Of a stretch of 64,000 nucleotides of DNA, positions 16,347 to 24,763 are shown one piece after another. A model generated the notes under the pieces. The model did no database searches. It saw nothing but the letters and a program-made list of their open reading frames with translations, and was not told where the DNA came from. Origin of the DNA: Kribbella rubisoli (GTDB lineage: Bacteria; Actinomycetota; Actinomycetes; Propionibacteriales; Kribbellaceae); assembly GCF_004217145.1 (NCBI RefSeq), contig NZ_SHKR01000016.1, positions 372,001 through 436,000 on the forward strand. Reading direction: 5' to 3'. The position numbers were made by a program, and so were the translations under genes. Within the stretch, counting starts at the first letter, position 1, and each line of letters starts with the position of its first letter.

Positions 16347-17105
16347 ATGTACGTCATCGCGCACCTCAGTGACCCCCATCTCGACGGCTCCGAGCAGGCG
16401 CGGTCGCGGCTGCAGAAGCTCACGTCGTACCTGCGCGAGTTCCGACGGCCGGTCGACGTCGTGCTGGTCAGCGGCGACCTCGCGGACCACGGGCTGGAGT
16501 CCGAGTACGCCGAGCTCGCCGCGGAGCTGAAGCTGGATGTGCCCGTGCTGGTGCTCCCGGGCAACCACGACGTCAGCGCTCCCCTGCGCGCCGGACTCGC
16601 GTCGTTCGTCGAGTCGGCGGGTGAGGGGCATCCGGTGCACCAGCTGCACGATGTCGGCGGGGCGCGATTCGTGCTGCTGGACACGTCGGTGCCGGGTGAG
16701 GACCACGGGCTGCTGTCGGCGGAGTCGCTCGCCTGGCTCGACGGCGTACTGGCTGAGCCGGTCGACGGTCCGCTGTTCGTGGCGTTCCACCATCCGCCGT
16801 TCCCGCTGAACCACCCTGTCCTCGACCAGTGGCTGCTGCGCTCCGGGCCGGAGCTCGAGGCCGTTCTCCGCGGCAAGCCGATCACCGCCATCCTCGCCGG
16901 GCATGTGCACAACGGTCTGGCGACCACGTTCGCGGGGCTGCCGTTCCTGGTTGCGCCAGGCGTTCGCTCGACCCCGCCGCTTCCCTTCGAGCCTCCGGCT
17001 CCGGGCGGCGGGCTCGTCGACAACACCACGGCGCACCCCGGCCTGGCACTCCACATCTACAACCCGGGCGCTCCGCTCCAGACCCTCTTCCGCCACCCAG
17101 CCTGA
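16347..17105 (+). CDS. Metallophosphoesterase, class III cyclic-nucleotide phosphodiesterase (CpdA) type
   Basis: 252 residues with the full calcineurin-like metal set: DPHLD near the N-terminus (D-x-H), VLVSGDLADHG, LPGNHDVS, the His of FHHPP and GHVHN. This is the class III phosphodiesterase pattern (CpdA, Rv0805), which hydrolyses cyclic nucleotides or other phosphodiesters with two metals in the cytoplasm. It is followed 16 bp later by a close paralogue, evidently a tandem duplication. Confidence 0.9.
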   Translation: MYVIAHLSDPHLDGSEQARSRLQKLTSYLREFRRPVDVVLVSGDLADHGLESEYAELAAELKLDVPVLVLPGNHDVSAPLRAGLASFVESAGEGHPVHQLHDVGGARFVLLDTSVPGEDHGLLSAESLAWLDGVLAEPVDGPLFVAFHHPPFPLNHPVLDQWLLRSGPELEAVLRGKPITAILAGHVHNGLATTFAGLPFLVAPGVRSTPPLPFEPPAPGGGLVDNTTAHPGLALHIYNPGAPLQTLFRHPA

Positions 17106-17121
17106 CCAGTACTGTGCTGAC

Positions 17122-17874
17122 ATGTACGTGATCGCGCACCTCAGTGACCCGCATCTCGACGGCTCGGAGGAGGCGCGATCACGGCTCCGGCTGATCACGT
17201 CGTACGTCCGGGCTTCGTCGGTCGACGTCGTGCTGGTGAGCGGGGATCTCGCCGATCACGGGCTGGAGGCGGAGTACGCCGAACTCGCCGGCGAGCTGGC
17301 CTTCGACGTACCCGTGCTGGTCCTGCCCGGCAACCACGACGTCAGCGCGCCGCTCCGGGCACAGCTCGCATCTCTGGTCGAGTCGCCCGGCGACGGTCAC
17401 CCGATCCACCAGGCACGCGAGGTCGGGATCGCCCGCTTCGTCCTGGTCGACAGCACGGTCCCGGGCGCGGGTCATGGTCTGCTGTCGAAGGACTCGCTGG
17501 TCTGGCTGGACGGCGTACTTCGGGAGCCGTTCGACGGGCCGGTGTTCGTCGCGATGCATCATCCACCGCTTGCGCTGCACCACCCGGTGATGGACCAGTG
17601 GATGCTGGAAGAGCAGGACGCGCTGGCCGAGGTCCTCACCGGCAAGTCGATCACGGCGATCCTCACCGGCCACGTGCACAACGCGATCGTCACCTCGTTC
17701 GCCGGCCATACGGTCCGCGGCGCGCCCGGCATCCGCTCGACCGTCCCGCTCCCCTTCGAACCCTCCAAGGCGACCACCGGCAGCGTCGTAGATCCCACCG
17801 CCCACCCCGGGCTGGCGTTCCACGCCCACACTCCGGGTGAACCCCTCCAAACGATCTACAGGTACCCGCGATGA
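17122..17874 (+). CDS. Metallophosphoesterase, tandem paralogue of the preceding gene
   Basis: 250 residues, beginning MYVIAHLSDPHLDGSE exactly like its neighbour and alignable to it over the whole length. All five metal motifs are kept (DPHLD, SGDLADHG, LPGNHDVS, MHHPP, GHVHN). ATG at 17122 is chosen because the homology starts there; codons upstream of it belong to another frame of the first copy. Its stop overlaps the start of trmO by 4 bp (ATGA), so the two phosphodiesterases and trmO are one unit. Why two copies are kept is unknown; differing residues lie mostly on the surface and near the C-terminus. Confidence 0.9.
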   Translation: MYVIAHLSDPHLDGSEEARSRLRLITSYVRASSVDVVLVSGDLADHGLEAEYAELAGELAFDVPVLVLPGNHDVSAPLRAQLASLVESPGDGHPIHQAREVGIARFVLVDSTVPGAGHGLLSKDSLVWLDGVLREPFDGPVFVAMHHPPLALHHPVMDQWMLEEQDALAEVLTGKSITAILTGHVHNAIVTSFAGHTVRGAPGIRSTVPLPFEPSKATTGSVVDPTAHPGLAFHAHTPGEPLQTIYRYPR

Positions 17875-18278
17875 CTTTCGAACTCCAGCAGGTAGCCCGG
17901 GTCGAGTCGAGCCTCCGCGACCTGGCGGCCGCTCCACGCCAGGGTGACGAAGGCGCTCCCGACGCGTGGATCGTCTTCGACGAGTCGGTCCGCGACGCGC
18001 TCGCCGACGTGAAGACCGGCGACGAGCTCATCCTCATCACCTGGTTCGACCGAGCCGACCGCGCCGTACAGAAGGTCCACCCGCGCAGCGACCCATCCCG
18101 TCCACCCACAGGCGTCTTCAGCACCCGCTCCCCCGACCGCCCCAACCCCCTAGGCCTCCACCGAGTAACCGTCCTGGCTGTCGACAACCTCCGCCTCCAC
18201 GTCAACAACCTCGAAGCCCTCGACGGCACCCCGATCGTCGACGTCAAACCAGTCATAGGCGACATCACCGACCGCTGA
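17871..18278 (+). CDS. trmO: tRNA (t6A37) N6-methyltransferase TrmO (TsaA family)
   Basis: 135 residues of the TrmO/YaeB/VirR (UPF0066) family, which uses S-adenosylmethionine to methylate N6-threonylcarbamoyladenosine at position 37 of ACY-decoding tRNA. The signature GVFSTRSPDRPNPLGLHRV spans about residues 80-98. The protein corresponds to the core beta-barrel domain only; E. coli TrmO has an extra C-terminal domain that is absent, as is common in actinobacterial members. Start overlaps the upstream phosphodiesterase by 4 bp. Confidence 0.88.
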   Translation: MTFELQQVARVESSLRDLAAAPRQGDEGAPDAWIVFDESVRDALADVKTGDELILITWFDRADRAVQKVHPRSDPSRPPTGVFSTRSPDRPNPLGLHRVTVLAVDNLRLHVNNLEALDGTPIVDVKPVIGDITDR

Positions 18279-18293
18279 GGGAAGGAAAGCAGG

Positions 18294-18635
18294 ATGAGTG
18301 GTGAAGAGGTGGCGCCGGAGAGTCGGGGCGTCTCGGTACAGGACCTGACCACCGTTGATCTGGGTCCGGAGCTTCCCGGGATGGAGGGACGCCGGCTCCG
18401 CATGCGCATGGTGACGATCGCACCGGGAGGGGTGTTCGGGCCGGTCCACGACCACGTGGGAAGACCGGGGACCGTGTACGTCCTGGAGGGCACGATCACA
18501 GACCATCGGGACGGAGTATCGACGGACTACGGCCCAGGAGTGGGCTGGCCCGAGGACCGCAAGACCCTGCACTGGCTGGAGAACAGAGGAACTGTGCCCG
18601 CCGTGGAGATCTCGGTCGACATCGTCGGCGAATAG
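18294..18635 (+). CDS. Small cupin-domain protein
   Basis: 113-residue single-domain cupin. The motif region GGVFGPVHDHVGRPGTVYVLEG supplies two His and the Glu is replaced by Gly/Tyr-type residues; the second motif around LHWLENRGTVPAVEI has a His. A GGAAGGAAAG ribosome-binding site lies 5-10 bp before the ATG. Function cannot be assigned: such proteins range from enzymes to binding proteins. Follows trmO by 15 bp on the same strand and ends at a strong terminator. Confidence 0.75.
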   Translation: MSGEEVAPESRGVSVQDLTTVDLGPELPGMEGRRLRMRMVTIAPGGVFGPVHDHVGRPGTVYVLEGTITDHRDGVSTDYGPGVGWPEDRKTLHWLENRGTVPAVEISVDIVGE

Positions 18636-18637
18636 AC

Positions 18638-18676
18638 ATCGGGCGCCGGCGGGAGCAACCCCCGCCGGCGCCCGAT
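18638..18676. terminator. Perfect 16-bp hairpin, bidirectional terminator
   Basis: Positions 18638-18653 and 18661-18676 are exact reverse complements (ATCGGGCGCCGGCGGG) around a 7-nt loop, between the convergent cupin gene and lpdA. No T run follows, as is usual in actinobacteria. Confidence 0.8.
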
Positions 18677-18706
18677 CAGCCCGATCAGCCCGATCAGCCC
18701 GATCAG
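18671..18706. repeat. Four tandem 9-bp repeats (CCCGATCAG)
   Basis: CCCGATCAG occurs four times head to tail without error, starting inside the right arm of the terminator hairpin and ending over the lpdA stop codon (TGA on the minus strand, 18703-18705). Slippage on the terminator arm could have produced it. Confidence 0.9.
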
Positions 18707-20100
18707 AAGTTGATCATGTGGCCTTCGAGGCCGTGGAACGCCTCTTGGAGGGCTTCGCTCAGGGTGGGGTGGGCGTGGACGTTGCGGGCCAGTTCCTTGG
18801 TGGTGAGGTCCCACTTCTGGGCCAGCGTCAGCTCGGGCAGGAGCTCGGTGACCTCGGGGCCGATCAGGTGTGCGCCGAGCAGTTCGCCGTACTTGGCGTC
18901 GCTGATGACCTTCACGAAACCGGTCGGGTCGCCGAGGCCGTGGGCCTTGCCGTTCGCGGTGAACGGGAACTTGGCGACCTTGACGTCGAAGCCCTCCAGC
19001 CGGGCCTCTTCCTCGGTCCACCCGAAGCTGGCGATCTGCGGCTGGCAGAACGTCGCCCGCGGGATCATCTTGTAGTCGAGCTCCATCGTCTCGTGCCCGG
19101 CGATGGTCTCGGCCGCGATCACACCCATCGCCTCGGCCGCGTGCGCGAGCATCAGCTTCGCGGTCACGTCGCCGATGGCGAAGATGTTCGGCACGTTCGT
19201 CCGGCAGAAGCCGTCGATGCCGATCGCGCCGCGCTCGGTCAGCTGGACGCCGATCTTGTCCAGGCCGTAGCCGTCGACCCGCGGCTGGAACCCGATCGCC
19301 TGCAGGACCTTGTCGGCCTCCAGGGTCTTCTGGGCGCCGTCCTTGCCGGTGACGGTGACCGTGACCTTGTCGCCGGAGTCGTCGATCGAGTCGACCCGCG
19401 TGCCGGTCAGCACGTCGACGCCGAGCTTCTTGTACGCCTTGGCGAGTTCCTTGGAAACCTCGATGTCCTCGAGCGGGACGACCCGGTCGAGGAACTCGAC
19501 GATCGTCACCTTCACGCCGTAGTTCGCCAGCACGTACGCGAACTCGACACCGATCGCGCCGGCGCCGGCGATCACGATCGAGCCGGGCAGTTCCTCGGTG
19601 AGGATCTGCTCCTCGTAGGTCACCACGCGGTCGCTCAGCTGGGTGCCCGGCAGCAGCTTGGTGGTCGCGCCGGTGGCCAGGATGCAGTTGTCGAACGTGA
19701 CGGTCTCCGACGAGCCGTCGTTCAGCGTCACGTCGAGGGTGTTGGCGTCGGTGAACGAGCCCCAGCCGTCGAACTCGGTGATGTTGTTCTTCTTCATCAG
19801 GAAGTGGACGCCCTTGACCCGGCCGTCCGCGACCTTGCGGCTGCGCTGCACCGCGGTCGGGAAGTCGAAGGTCACCTCGCCGCTGATGCCGAAGGTCTTC
19901 GCCTCCGTCCGGAAGATATGCGACAGCTCGGCGTTCCGCAGCAGCGCCTTGGACGGGATACAGCCGACGTTCAGGCAGACACCGCCCCAGTACTTCTTCT
20001 CGATGATGGCGGTCTTGAGGCCGAGCTGGGCTGCGCGGATCGCCGCGACGTACCCACCCGGACCCGCGCCGAGGACAACAACGTCAAAGTGCGAGGCCAT
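18703..20100 (-). CDS. lpdA: Dihydrolipoyl dehydrogenase (E3)
   Basis: 465-residue FAD flavoprotein, the E3 component of pyruvate and 2-oxoglutarate dehydrogenase complexes and of glycine cleavage; it reoxidises dihydrolipoamide with NAD+. FAD motif [13 protein letters not shown], redox Cys42/Cys47 in [16 protein letters not shown] motif [14 protein letters not shown] and the C-terminal [13 protein letters not shown] with the catalytic His-Glu pair are all present. ATG at 20100 gives the standard [11 protein letters not shown] start; in-frame codons to 20301 are rejected as non-homologous. TATTAA about 16 bp upstream of the start may be its -10. Confidence 0.96.
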   Translation of the reverse strand: MASHFDVVVLGAGPGGYVAAIRAAQLGLKTAIIEKKYWGGVCLNVGCIPSKALLRNAELSHIFRTEAKTFGISGEVTFDFPTAVQRSRKVADGRVKGVHFLMKKNNITEFDGWGSFTDANTLDVTLNDGSSETVTFDNCILATGATTKLLPGTQLSDRVVTYEEQILTEELPGSIVIAGAGAIGVEFAYVLANYGVKVTIVEFLDRVVPLEDIEVSKELAKAYKKLGVDVLTGTRVDSIDDSGDKVTVTVTGKDGAQKTLEADKVLQAIGFQPRVDGYGLDKIGVQLTERGAIGIDGFCRTNVPNIFAIGDVTAKLMLAHAAEAMGVIAAETIAGHETMELDYKMIPRATFCQPQIASFGWTEEEARLEGFDVKVAKFPFTANGKAHGLGDPTGFVKVISDAKYGELLGAHLIGPEVTELLPELTLAQKWDLTTKELARNVHAHPTLSEALQEAFHGLEGHMINF

Positions 20101-20198
20101 GCAGTGAACTTTAATAGGTCGCCCCAGCAGGGTCCGTGTCCCGGGTACTCTAGGGGTGCGCGTGAGGCTGCACGGGGAACATTCCGCATGGGGGTCCG

Positions 20199-22322
20199 AT
20201 GGATCTGGGGAGACGTCGGGGGTTGCGATTCGCGGCTTTCGGCACACTGCTGGCAGTGGTCGCACTGCCGGCGTACGCCGACGACCCCACCCCTCCGCCA
20301 CCCGCCTCCGTGACCGACGTCAACCGGTCCCTCGAACAGCTCCAGGCCGAGGCCGCCGCCGTCCAGGCCGACTTCGCCAAGGCGACCATCGCCTACACCA
20401 AGGCGCTGAAGGACGCGCAGACCGCCGAAGCGGCCGCGAAGAAGGCGGAGGCCACCGCAACGGTCTCCAAGGGCAAAGCCGACGAGGAGCGCCGCCAGCT
20501 CGGCCTCCTGACCGCGCAGGCGTACCAGTTGGGCATCCCGACCGTCATGGGCACCGAGTCGATGCTCTGGTCCCTCGCCCCGGTCGCGGAGAACCTGCAG
20601 GAGATCGCCGACCGGCAGACCGCCATCACGCAGCTCGGCAGCACGCAGGTCTCGCAGTACCGGACGGCGATGGAGGCCGAGTCCGAGTCGATTCGGCTCA
20701 AGTCCGAGGCGACCACCAAGCGGCAAGCCGCGAACGACGCCGCCGCCAAGGCGCAGGACCTGAACAAGCAGGTGCAGCAGAAGGCAGCGGATGCGTCAGC
20801 GGCGATGGCCGACCAGACCGCCGACTTGGACGTCGCCTCCGCGCTGTCCAAGCAGCTGCAGCTGGTCCGCAACCAGCAGGCACTCGCGCGCTGGCAGACG
20901 TACCTGACCGAGCTGACGTCCGCGAAGATCACTCCCCCGGCAGCCGCCGTGCTCAAGAACCCGGCCAAGCTCCCCGCCGGACTCGCGCCGCTGACCCGCC
21001 GAGGTACGCCGGTCCCGGGTGTCGCGTCCGCAGCGGTCGCCGGCCGCACCGTGCGGGTGATGTCCGCCGAGACCATCCGCGCGGTCAACCAGGCCTTCAG
21101 CCTCGTCGGCAAGCCGTACGGCGTGGCAGCGACCGGACCGGACAAATACGGATGCCTCGGCGCCGCCCGGGTCGCGTGGCAGCCGTACACGACACTGCCG
21201 AACCTGGTCGGCAAGGTGTACCCCGACTACCAGGCCGTCCCCAACGCCTGGATCCAGCCGGGCGACCTGCTCGTGATGGGCAGCAAGTCGCTCGGCCTCG
21301 TCCACATCGGCATCGCTCTCGACAACGGCGAGATGATCGCCGCCGACGAGGCCAAGGGCTCGGTCGTCGTCACCGCCGTCCCCGACAACCTGTACGCCGC
21401 GCTCCGTCCGACCCTCGGCGCGCCTGCGAAGCCGCAGGTCGCCCCGGTGGGGACGTCCGACGCGTACGCGTTCCGATGCGGCAACACCGCGACGTCGTAC
21501 AACGTCGGCTCGGGCGACTGGACGTGGCCGCTGCCGGACGGCACCTACGAGATCGGTACGCCGTTCGGTCAGTCCGGGTCGATGTGGTCGACCGGCTTGC
21601 ACACCGGCCAGGACTTCCCCGCCCCGGTCGGTACGACGGTCCGCGCGGTGACGTCCGGCGTGGTCTCGGTGGAGCACCCCGCATGGGCCGGCAACCTGGT
21701 GCGCATCGACCACGGGAACGGTCTGGAGACGTTGTACGCGCACCTGAGCCGGATCGATGTGACCAGCGGACAGCAAGTGACAGCCGGACAGCAGATCGGT
21801 GCCGTCGGCAGCGAGGGCAACACGACCGGCCCGCACCTTCACTTCGAGGTCCGGCTGGGCGGCGAGCCGGTCAACCCGATGCCGTTCCTGGCGACCGGTT
21901 CGGCGAGCACCGGCTGGGGTGGCTACAGCAACGGCATGATCCCGGCGAGCAAGCTGTGCGGGATCGGCGGCGGGCACATGCTCCGCTGCGACGCCTCCGC
22001 GGCGTACCTGCAACTCTCCAGCGCCTACCGCGCCCGGTTCGGCAAGTCGCTGTGCATCACCGACTCCTACCGCTCGTACGCGTCCCAGGTGGACCTGTAC
22101 GCGCGCAAGCCGTCACTGGCTGCCCTCCCCGGCACCTCCAACCATGGCTGGGGCGTGGCCGTCGACCTCTGCGGCGGGATCGACAAGTACAACACCACCC
22201 AATACCAGTGGATGAAGTCGCACGCCCCGTCGTACGGCTGGGTCCACCCGGGCTGGGCCGAGCAGGGCGGCAGCCGCGAAGAGCCGTGGCACTGGGAGTT
22301 CGGCAACCCGGCCAGTTCGTAG
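20199..22322 (+). CDS. Secreted three-peptidase cell-wall hydrolase: coiled coil + NlpC/P60 + M23 + VanY-type M15
   Basis: 707 residues. Signal peptide at about 1-28 (ends AYADD); a long Ala/Gln/Lys-rich coiled coil (about 45-250) like those of FtsX/RipA-type regulators; an NlpC/P60 domain (about 300-400) with Cys319 in [11 protein letters not shown] and His369 in VHIGIAL; an M23 LytM-type metalloendopeptidase (about 430-560) with HTGQD (His468, Asp472) and HLHFEV (His546, His548); and a C-terminal M15B D,D-carboxypeptidase (about 595-707) with [11 protein letters not shown] and WHWEF. All three catalytic sets look intact, although the usual Cys-Ser of NlpC is Cys-Leu. The enzyme could cut stem peptides, cross-bridges and terminal D-Ala. 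Good GGGGG ribosome-binding site at the ATG. Confidence 0.9.
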   Translation: MDLGRRRGLRFAAFGTLLAVVALPAYADDPTPPPPASVTDVNRSLEQLQAEAAAVQADFAKATIAYTKALKDAQTAEAAAKKAEATATVSKGKADEERRQLGLLTAQAYQLGIPTVMGTESMLWSLAPVAENLQEIADRQTAITQLGSTQVSQYRTAMEAESESIRLKSEATTKRQAANDAAAKAQDLNKQVQQKAADASAAMADQTADLDVASALSKQLQLVRNQQALARWQTYLTELTSAKITPPAAAVLKNPAKLPAGLAPLTRRGTPVPGVASAAVAGRTVRVMSAETIRAVNQAFSLVGKPYGVAATGPDKYGCLGAARVAWQPYTTLPNLVGKVYPDYQAVPNAWIQPGDLLVMGSKSLGLVHIGIALDNGEMIAADEAKGSVVVTAVPDNLYAALRPTLGAPAKPQVAPVGTSDAYAFRCGNTATSYNVGSGDWTWPLPDGTYEIGTPFGQSGSMWSTGLHTGQDFPAPVGTTVRAVTSGVVSVEHPAWAGNLVRIDHGNGLETLYAHLSRIDVTSGQQVTAGQQIGAVGSEGNTTGPHLHFEVRLGGEPVNPMPFLATGSASTGWGGYSNGMIPASKLCGIGGGHMLRCDASAAYLQLSSAYRARFGKSLCITDSYRSYASQVDLYARKPSLAALPGTSNHGWGVAVDLCGGIDKYNTTQYQWMKSHAPSYGWVHPGWAEQGGSREEPWHWEFGNPASS

Positions 22323-22342
22323 CTGCCCGGTAGGCTGGCGTT

Positions 22343-22801
22343 GTGGCCGAGCATGAGAGTCCCGACCGCACCGATCACAACATCACGTTGGATGCTGCGG
22401 ACGACCGGTGGGAGTGGCGGAGGAGGATTCGCCAGAATCCACGCAAGCTGCTGTTCTACCGGATCGGCGTGGGCGTCCTCGGCGGTCTGCTGATCATCGC
22501 CGCACCGCTGACCGGCTGGCTGCCGGGCCCGGGCGGGATCCCGCTGTTCATCGCCGGCCTCGCCGTGCTGGCCAGCGAGTTCGAGTGGGCCCAGCGGCTG
22601 CTGTACCGCGTCAAGGACTGGGTGAAGGCACTCACCGCCTGGACCGGCAAGCAGCCCGCCTGGCTGAAGACGCTCGGGACCCTCGCGCTGCTCCTCTGCG
22701 TGCTCGTCGCGATCTGGCTCTACATGGCCGTGCTCGGCGTCCCGGGCTGGCTGCCCGACTCGTGGGAGTCATTCCTGTACAAGCTTCCCCTCCTGCCCTG
22801 A
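22343..22801 (+). CDS. PGPGW/TIGR02611-type small membrane protein
   Basis: 152 residues with a charged N-terminus (residues 1-37), two hydrophobic helices around the loop TGWLPGPGGIPLFIAGLAVLA (the PGPG signature of the family), a short amphipathic stretch and a third helix (about 108-127). Family members are conserved in actinobacteria but have no established function. GTG start at 22343, 20 bp after the cell-wall hydrolase, so probably co-transcribed. Its 3' end overlaps the convergent monooxygenase gene by 33 bp. Confidence 0.8.
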   Translation: MAEHESPDRTDHNITLDAADDRWEWRRRIRQNPRKLLFYRIGVGVLGGLLIIAAPLTGWLPGPGGIPLFIAGLAVLASEFEWAQRLLYRVKDWVKALTAWTGKQPAWLKTLGTLALLLCVLVAIWLYMAVLGVPGWLPDSWESFLYKLPLLP

Positions 22802-23971
22802 GCCCGCGCCGATCGAGTAGTCCGGCAGCTCGATCAGTTCGCTCATCTTCTGCGCCATCTTGATCATCTGGTTGTTGAAGAACGGGATGTCGAGGATCCG
22901 GTTCCGCGCCGTCAGCCCGAACCGGGTGGCCGGCGCCATGAACGACCCAGCGCGGCTACCGTCCTGGGTCGCCGACACCGACTTGCGCAGCCGCGCCTCG
23001 TACCGGTCGAACGCAGTACGGAAGTTGTTGCCTGCCTGGGCCAACTCCCCCGCGAGCACGTAGGCGCCAACGACCGCCGTACCCGTCCCGAGGGCTCCGA
23101 ACGTCGCGCCGTACCCCGCGTCGCCGAGCAGCACGATCCGGTCGGTGGACCAGCGATCCACGCTCACCCGGCTGATCGAGTCGAAGTACAACTCCGTTGC
23201 CGCCGGCAACCCCTTCAGCAGCTCCGGCACATGCCAGCCCAGACCGGTGTACTGCGCGCGCAGGATCGCCTTCTGCTGGTCGAGATCGCGGCGGTCGTAG
23301 GTCAGCTCCTTCGACTTGAACACGAACAGCGTCTGCGCCAACCCCGGGTCGCGACGGTCCGCGCCGACGCTCGCCAGCTTCCCCGGCACGTTGTACATCA
23401 GGGTGTCCCCACTGATCCCCAGCGTGTTCGGGACCTCCCAGCCGCCCACGTAGTAGTTCAGGTGGCGCTCGACCACCCGCTCCTTCGGCCACGCCAGCCG
23501 CCGTACGACGGAGTGCATGCCGTCAGCCCCGATGACCAGGTCGTACGTGTCCTCGAGCCCGCTCTCGAACCGCACATCCACGCCGTCCGCGTGCTCCTTC
23601 AGACTCGCGATCGAGTCTCCGAAGCGGTACGTCGCCTGCGCCCGGCTGTGCTCGTACAGGACCCGCGACAGGTCTGCCCGCAGTACCTCCAGCTCCCCGC
23701 CGGCGAACTCGGCCGGCAACCGCATGAGCTGGCGGCCCGACGCGTCGACGAACCGCATCGCGTTGCCGCCGGTCTGCAGCGAGCGCAGGTCCGACAGCAC
23801 CCCCATCCGGTCCAGAACCGTCGTGAACACCTCGCCGCGGAAGTCCACGGCGTACCCGCCCTGCCGCAGCGCCGGGGCGATCTCGACCACCGTCACGTCA
23901 TGCCCCGCCCGACCGAGCCAGAGCGCCGCCGACGGCCCCGCCACGCTCGCACCCGATACCAGAACCTTCAT
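22769..23971 (-). CDS. FAD-dependent monooxygenase (PHBH/TetX-like class A)
   Basis: 400-residue class A flavin monooxygenase. GASVAGPSAALWLGRAGHDVTVVE binds the FAD ADP, GADGMHSVVRR is the DG motif that contacts both FAD and NADPH, and LLGDAGYGATFGALGTG is the GD motif for the ribityl chain. The N-terminal VSGASVAGP variant is typical of TetX-like and aromatic polyketide hydroxylases. ATG at 23971 has AGGAGGTCGAAGG directly upstream. Divergent from a TetR gene across a 96-bp region with two palindromes, so probably induced by the compound it oxidises; self-protection or xenobiotic detoxification is likely. Confidence 0.9.
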   Translation of the reverse strand: MKVLVSGASVAGPSAALWLGRAGHDVTVVEIAPALRQGGYAVDFRGEVFTTVLDRMGVLSDLRSLQTGGNAMRFVDASGRQLMRLPAEFAGGELEVLRADLSRVLYEHSRAQATYRFGDSIASLKEHADGVDVRFESGLEDTYDLVIGADGMHSVVRRLAWPKERVVERHLNYYVGGWEVPNTLGISGDTLMYNVPGKLASVGADRRDPGLAQTLFVFKSKELTYDRRDLDQQKAILRAQYTGLGWHVPELLKGLPAATELYFDSISRVSVDRWSTDRIVLLGDAGYGATFGALGTGTAVVGAYVLAGELAQAGNNFRTAFDRYEARLRKSVSATQDGSRAGSFMAPATRFGLTARNRILDIPFFNNQMIKMAQKMSELIELPDYSIGAGSGQEGKLVQE

Positions 23972-23994
23972 CCTTCGACCTCCTGAGCAGTAAT

Positions 23995-24031
23995 TGTGTC
24001 TGCCGGACACAGTAAAGTGTATGGTAGACAC
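23995..24031. promoter_or_regulatory. Two TetR operator palindromes
   Basis: TGTGTC-TGCCG-GACACA at 23995-24011 and GTGTA-TGGTA-GACAC at 24017-24031 share the arms GTGTC/GACAC with a 5-bp spacer. Their centres are 21 bp apart, two helical turns, as expected for two dimers on one face of the DNA. They lie between the divergent monooxygenase and tetR genes. Confidence 0.65.
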
Positions 24032-24067
24032 AGTTCAAGTCGGTTTCAGTTCGAAAAGGATCGAAGG

Positions 24068-24763
24068 ATGTCTGAGCTGCTCTGGAGCAAGCCCGCGCCG
24101 CCGAGCCGCGGCCCGAAGCCGGCAGTGACGCTGGCCGGGATCGCCGAGGCGGGCATCCGGATCGCCGACGCGGAGGGCCTCGACGCCGTCTCGATGCAGC
24201 GGATCGCCGGCGAGCTGCCGGTGACGAAGATGGCGCTCTACCGGTACGTTCCCGGCAAGACCGAACTGATCGCAGTCATGAGCGACCTGGCCATGGGCGC
24301 CCCACCGGACCGCCCGGACCTACCGTGGCGCGAGGCGCTCTACACCTGGACCATGGATCTGTACGACGGCTTCATGCGCCATCCGTGGCTGCTGCTGTCG
24401 ACCGTCGGCCGCCGCCTGCTCGGACCGAACGAGCTCACCTGGATCGAGCGCGGCCTGGCAGCGCTCACCGGCACCGGCCTGACCGGCGGCGAGCAGCTGG
24501 ACTCGATCCTGGTCATCACCAGCCACGTCCGGAACATCGCCCAGCAGTCCACGACGTTCCCCGGTCACACCACAGGCCTCACCGAAGAGGACATGCAGGA
24601 GTCGCTGGCCCAGATCCTCGCCACCGAGGCTGAGCGCTTTCCGCACCTGACCACTGCGATGCGGACGGCGGCCGGCAGCGAGAACCAGGGGCTGGAGTTC
24701 GGTCTGCAGCGGATCCTGGACGGTCTCGAGCTCCTGATCAACGGTAGGAAGGTGTCGACTTGA
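24068..24763 (+). CDS. TetR family regulator (TetR_C-type ligand domain)
   Basis: 231 residues. HTH at about 30-75 (LAGIAEAGIRIADAEGLDAVSMQRIAGELPVTKMALYRYVPGKTELI); the C-terminal part has the TetR_C_1 style (WREALYTWTMDLYDGFMRHPWLL), as in repressors of tetracycline- or drug-modifying genes. ATG at 24068 follows AAAAGGATCGAAGG; 24 in-frame codons upstream cover the operator and are not used. Expected to repress itself and the divergent FAD monooxygenase through the paired palindromes. Its last 26 bp overlap the convergent AraC gene. Confidence 0.92.
   Translation: MSELLWSKPAPPSRGPKPAVTLAGIAEAGIRIADAEGLDAVSMQRIAGELPVTKMALYRYVPGKTELIAVMSDLAMGAPPDRPDLPWREALYTWTMDLYDGFMRHPWLLLSTVGRRLLGPNELTWIERGLAALTGTGLTGGEQLDSILVITSHVRNIAQQSTTFPGHTTGLTEEDMQESLAQILATEAERFPHLTTAMRTAAGSENQGLEFGLQRILDGLELLINGRKVST

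Noticed and set aside
18671-18706. Short repeats as a possible CRISPR remnant
   Set aside because: Repeats are 9 bp, contiguous and without spacers; no cas genes nearby.
20101-20198. Possible cyclic-di-AMP riboswitch before the NlpC/P60 hydrolase, as for many rpf genes
   Set aside because: The leader is under 100 bp and none of the conserved ydaO-type segments is present.
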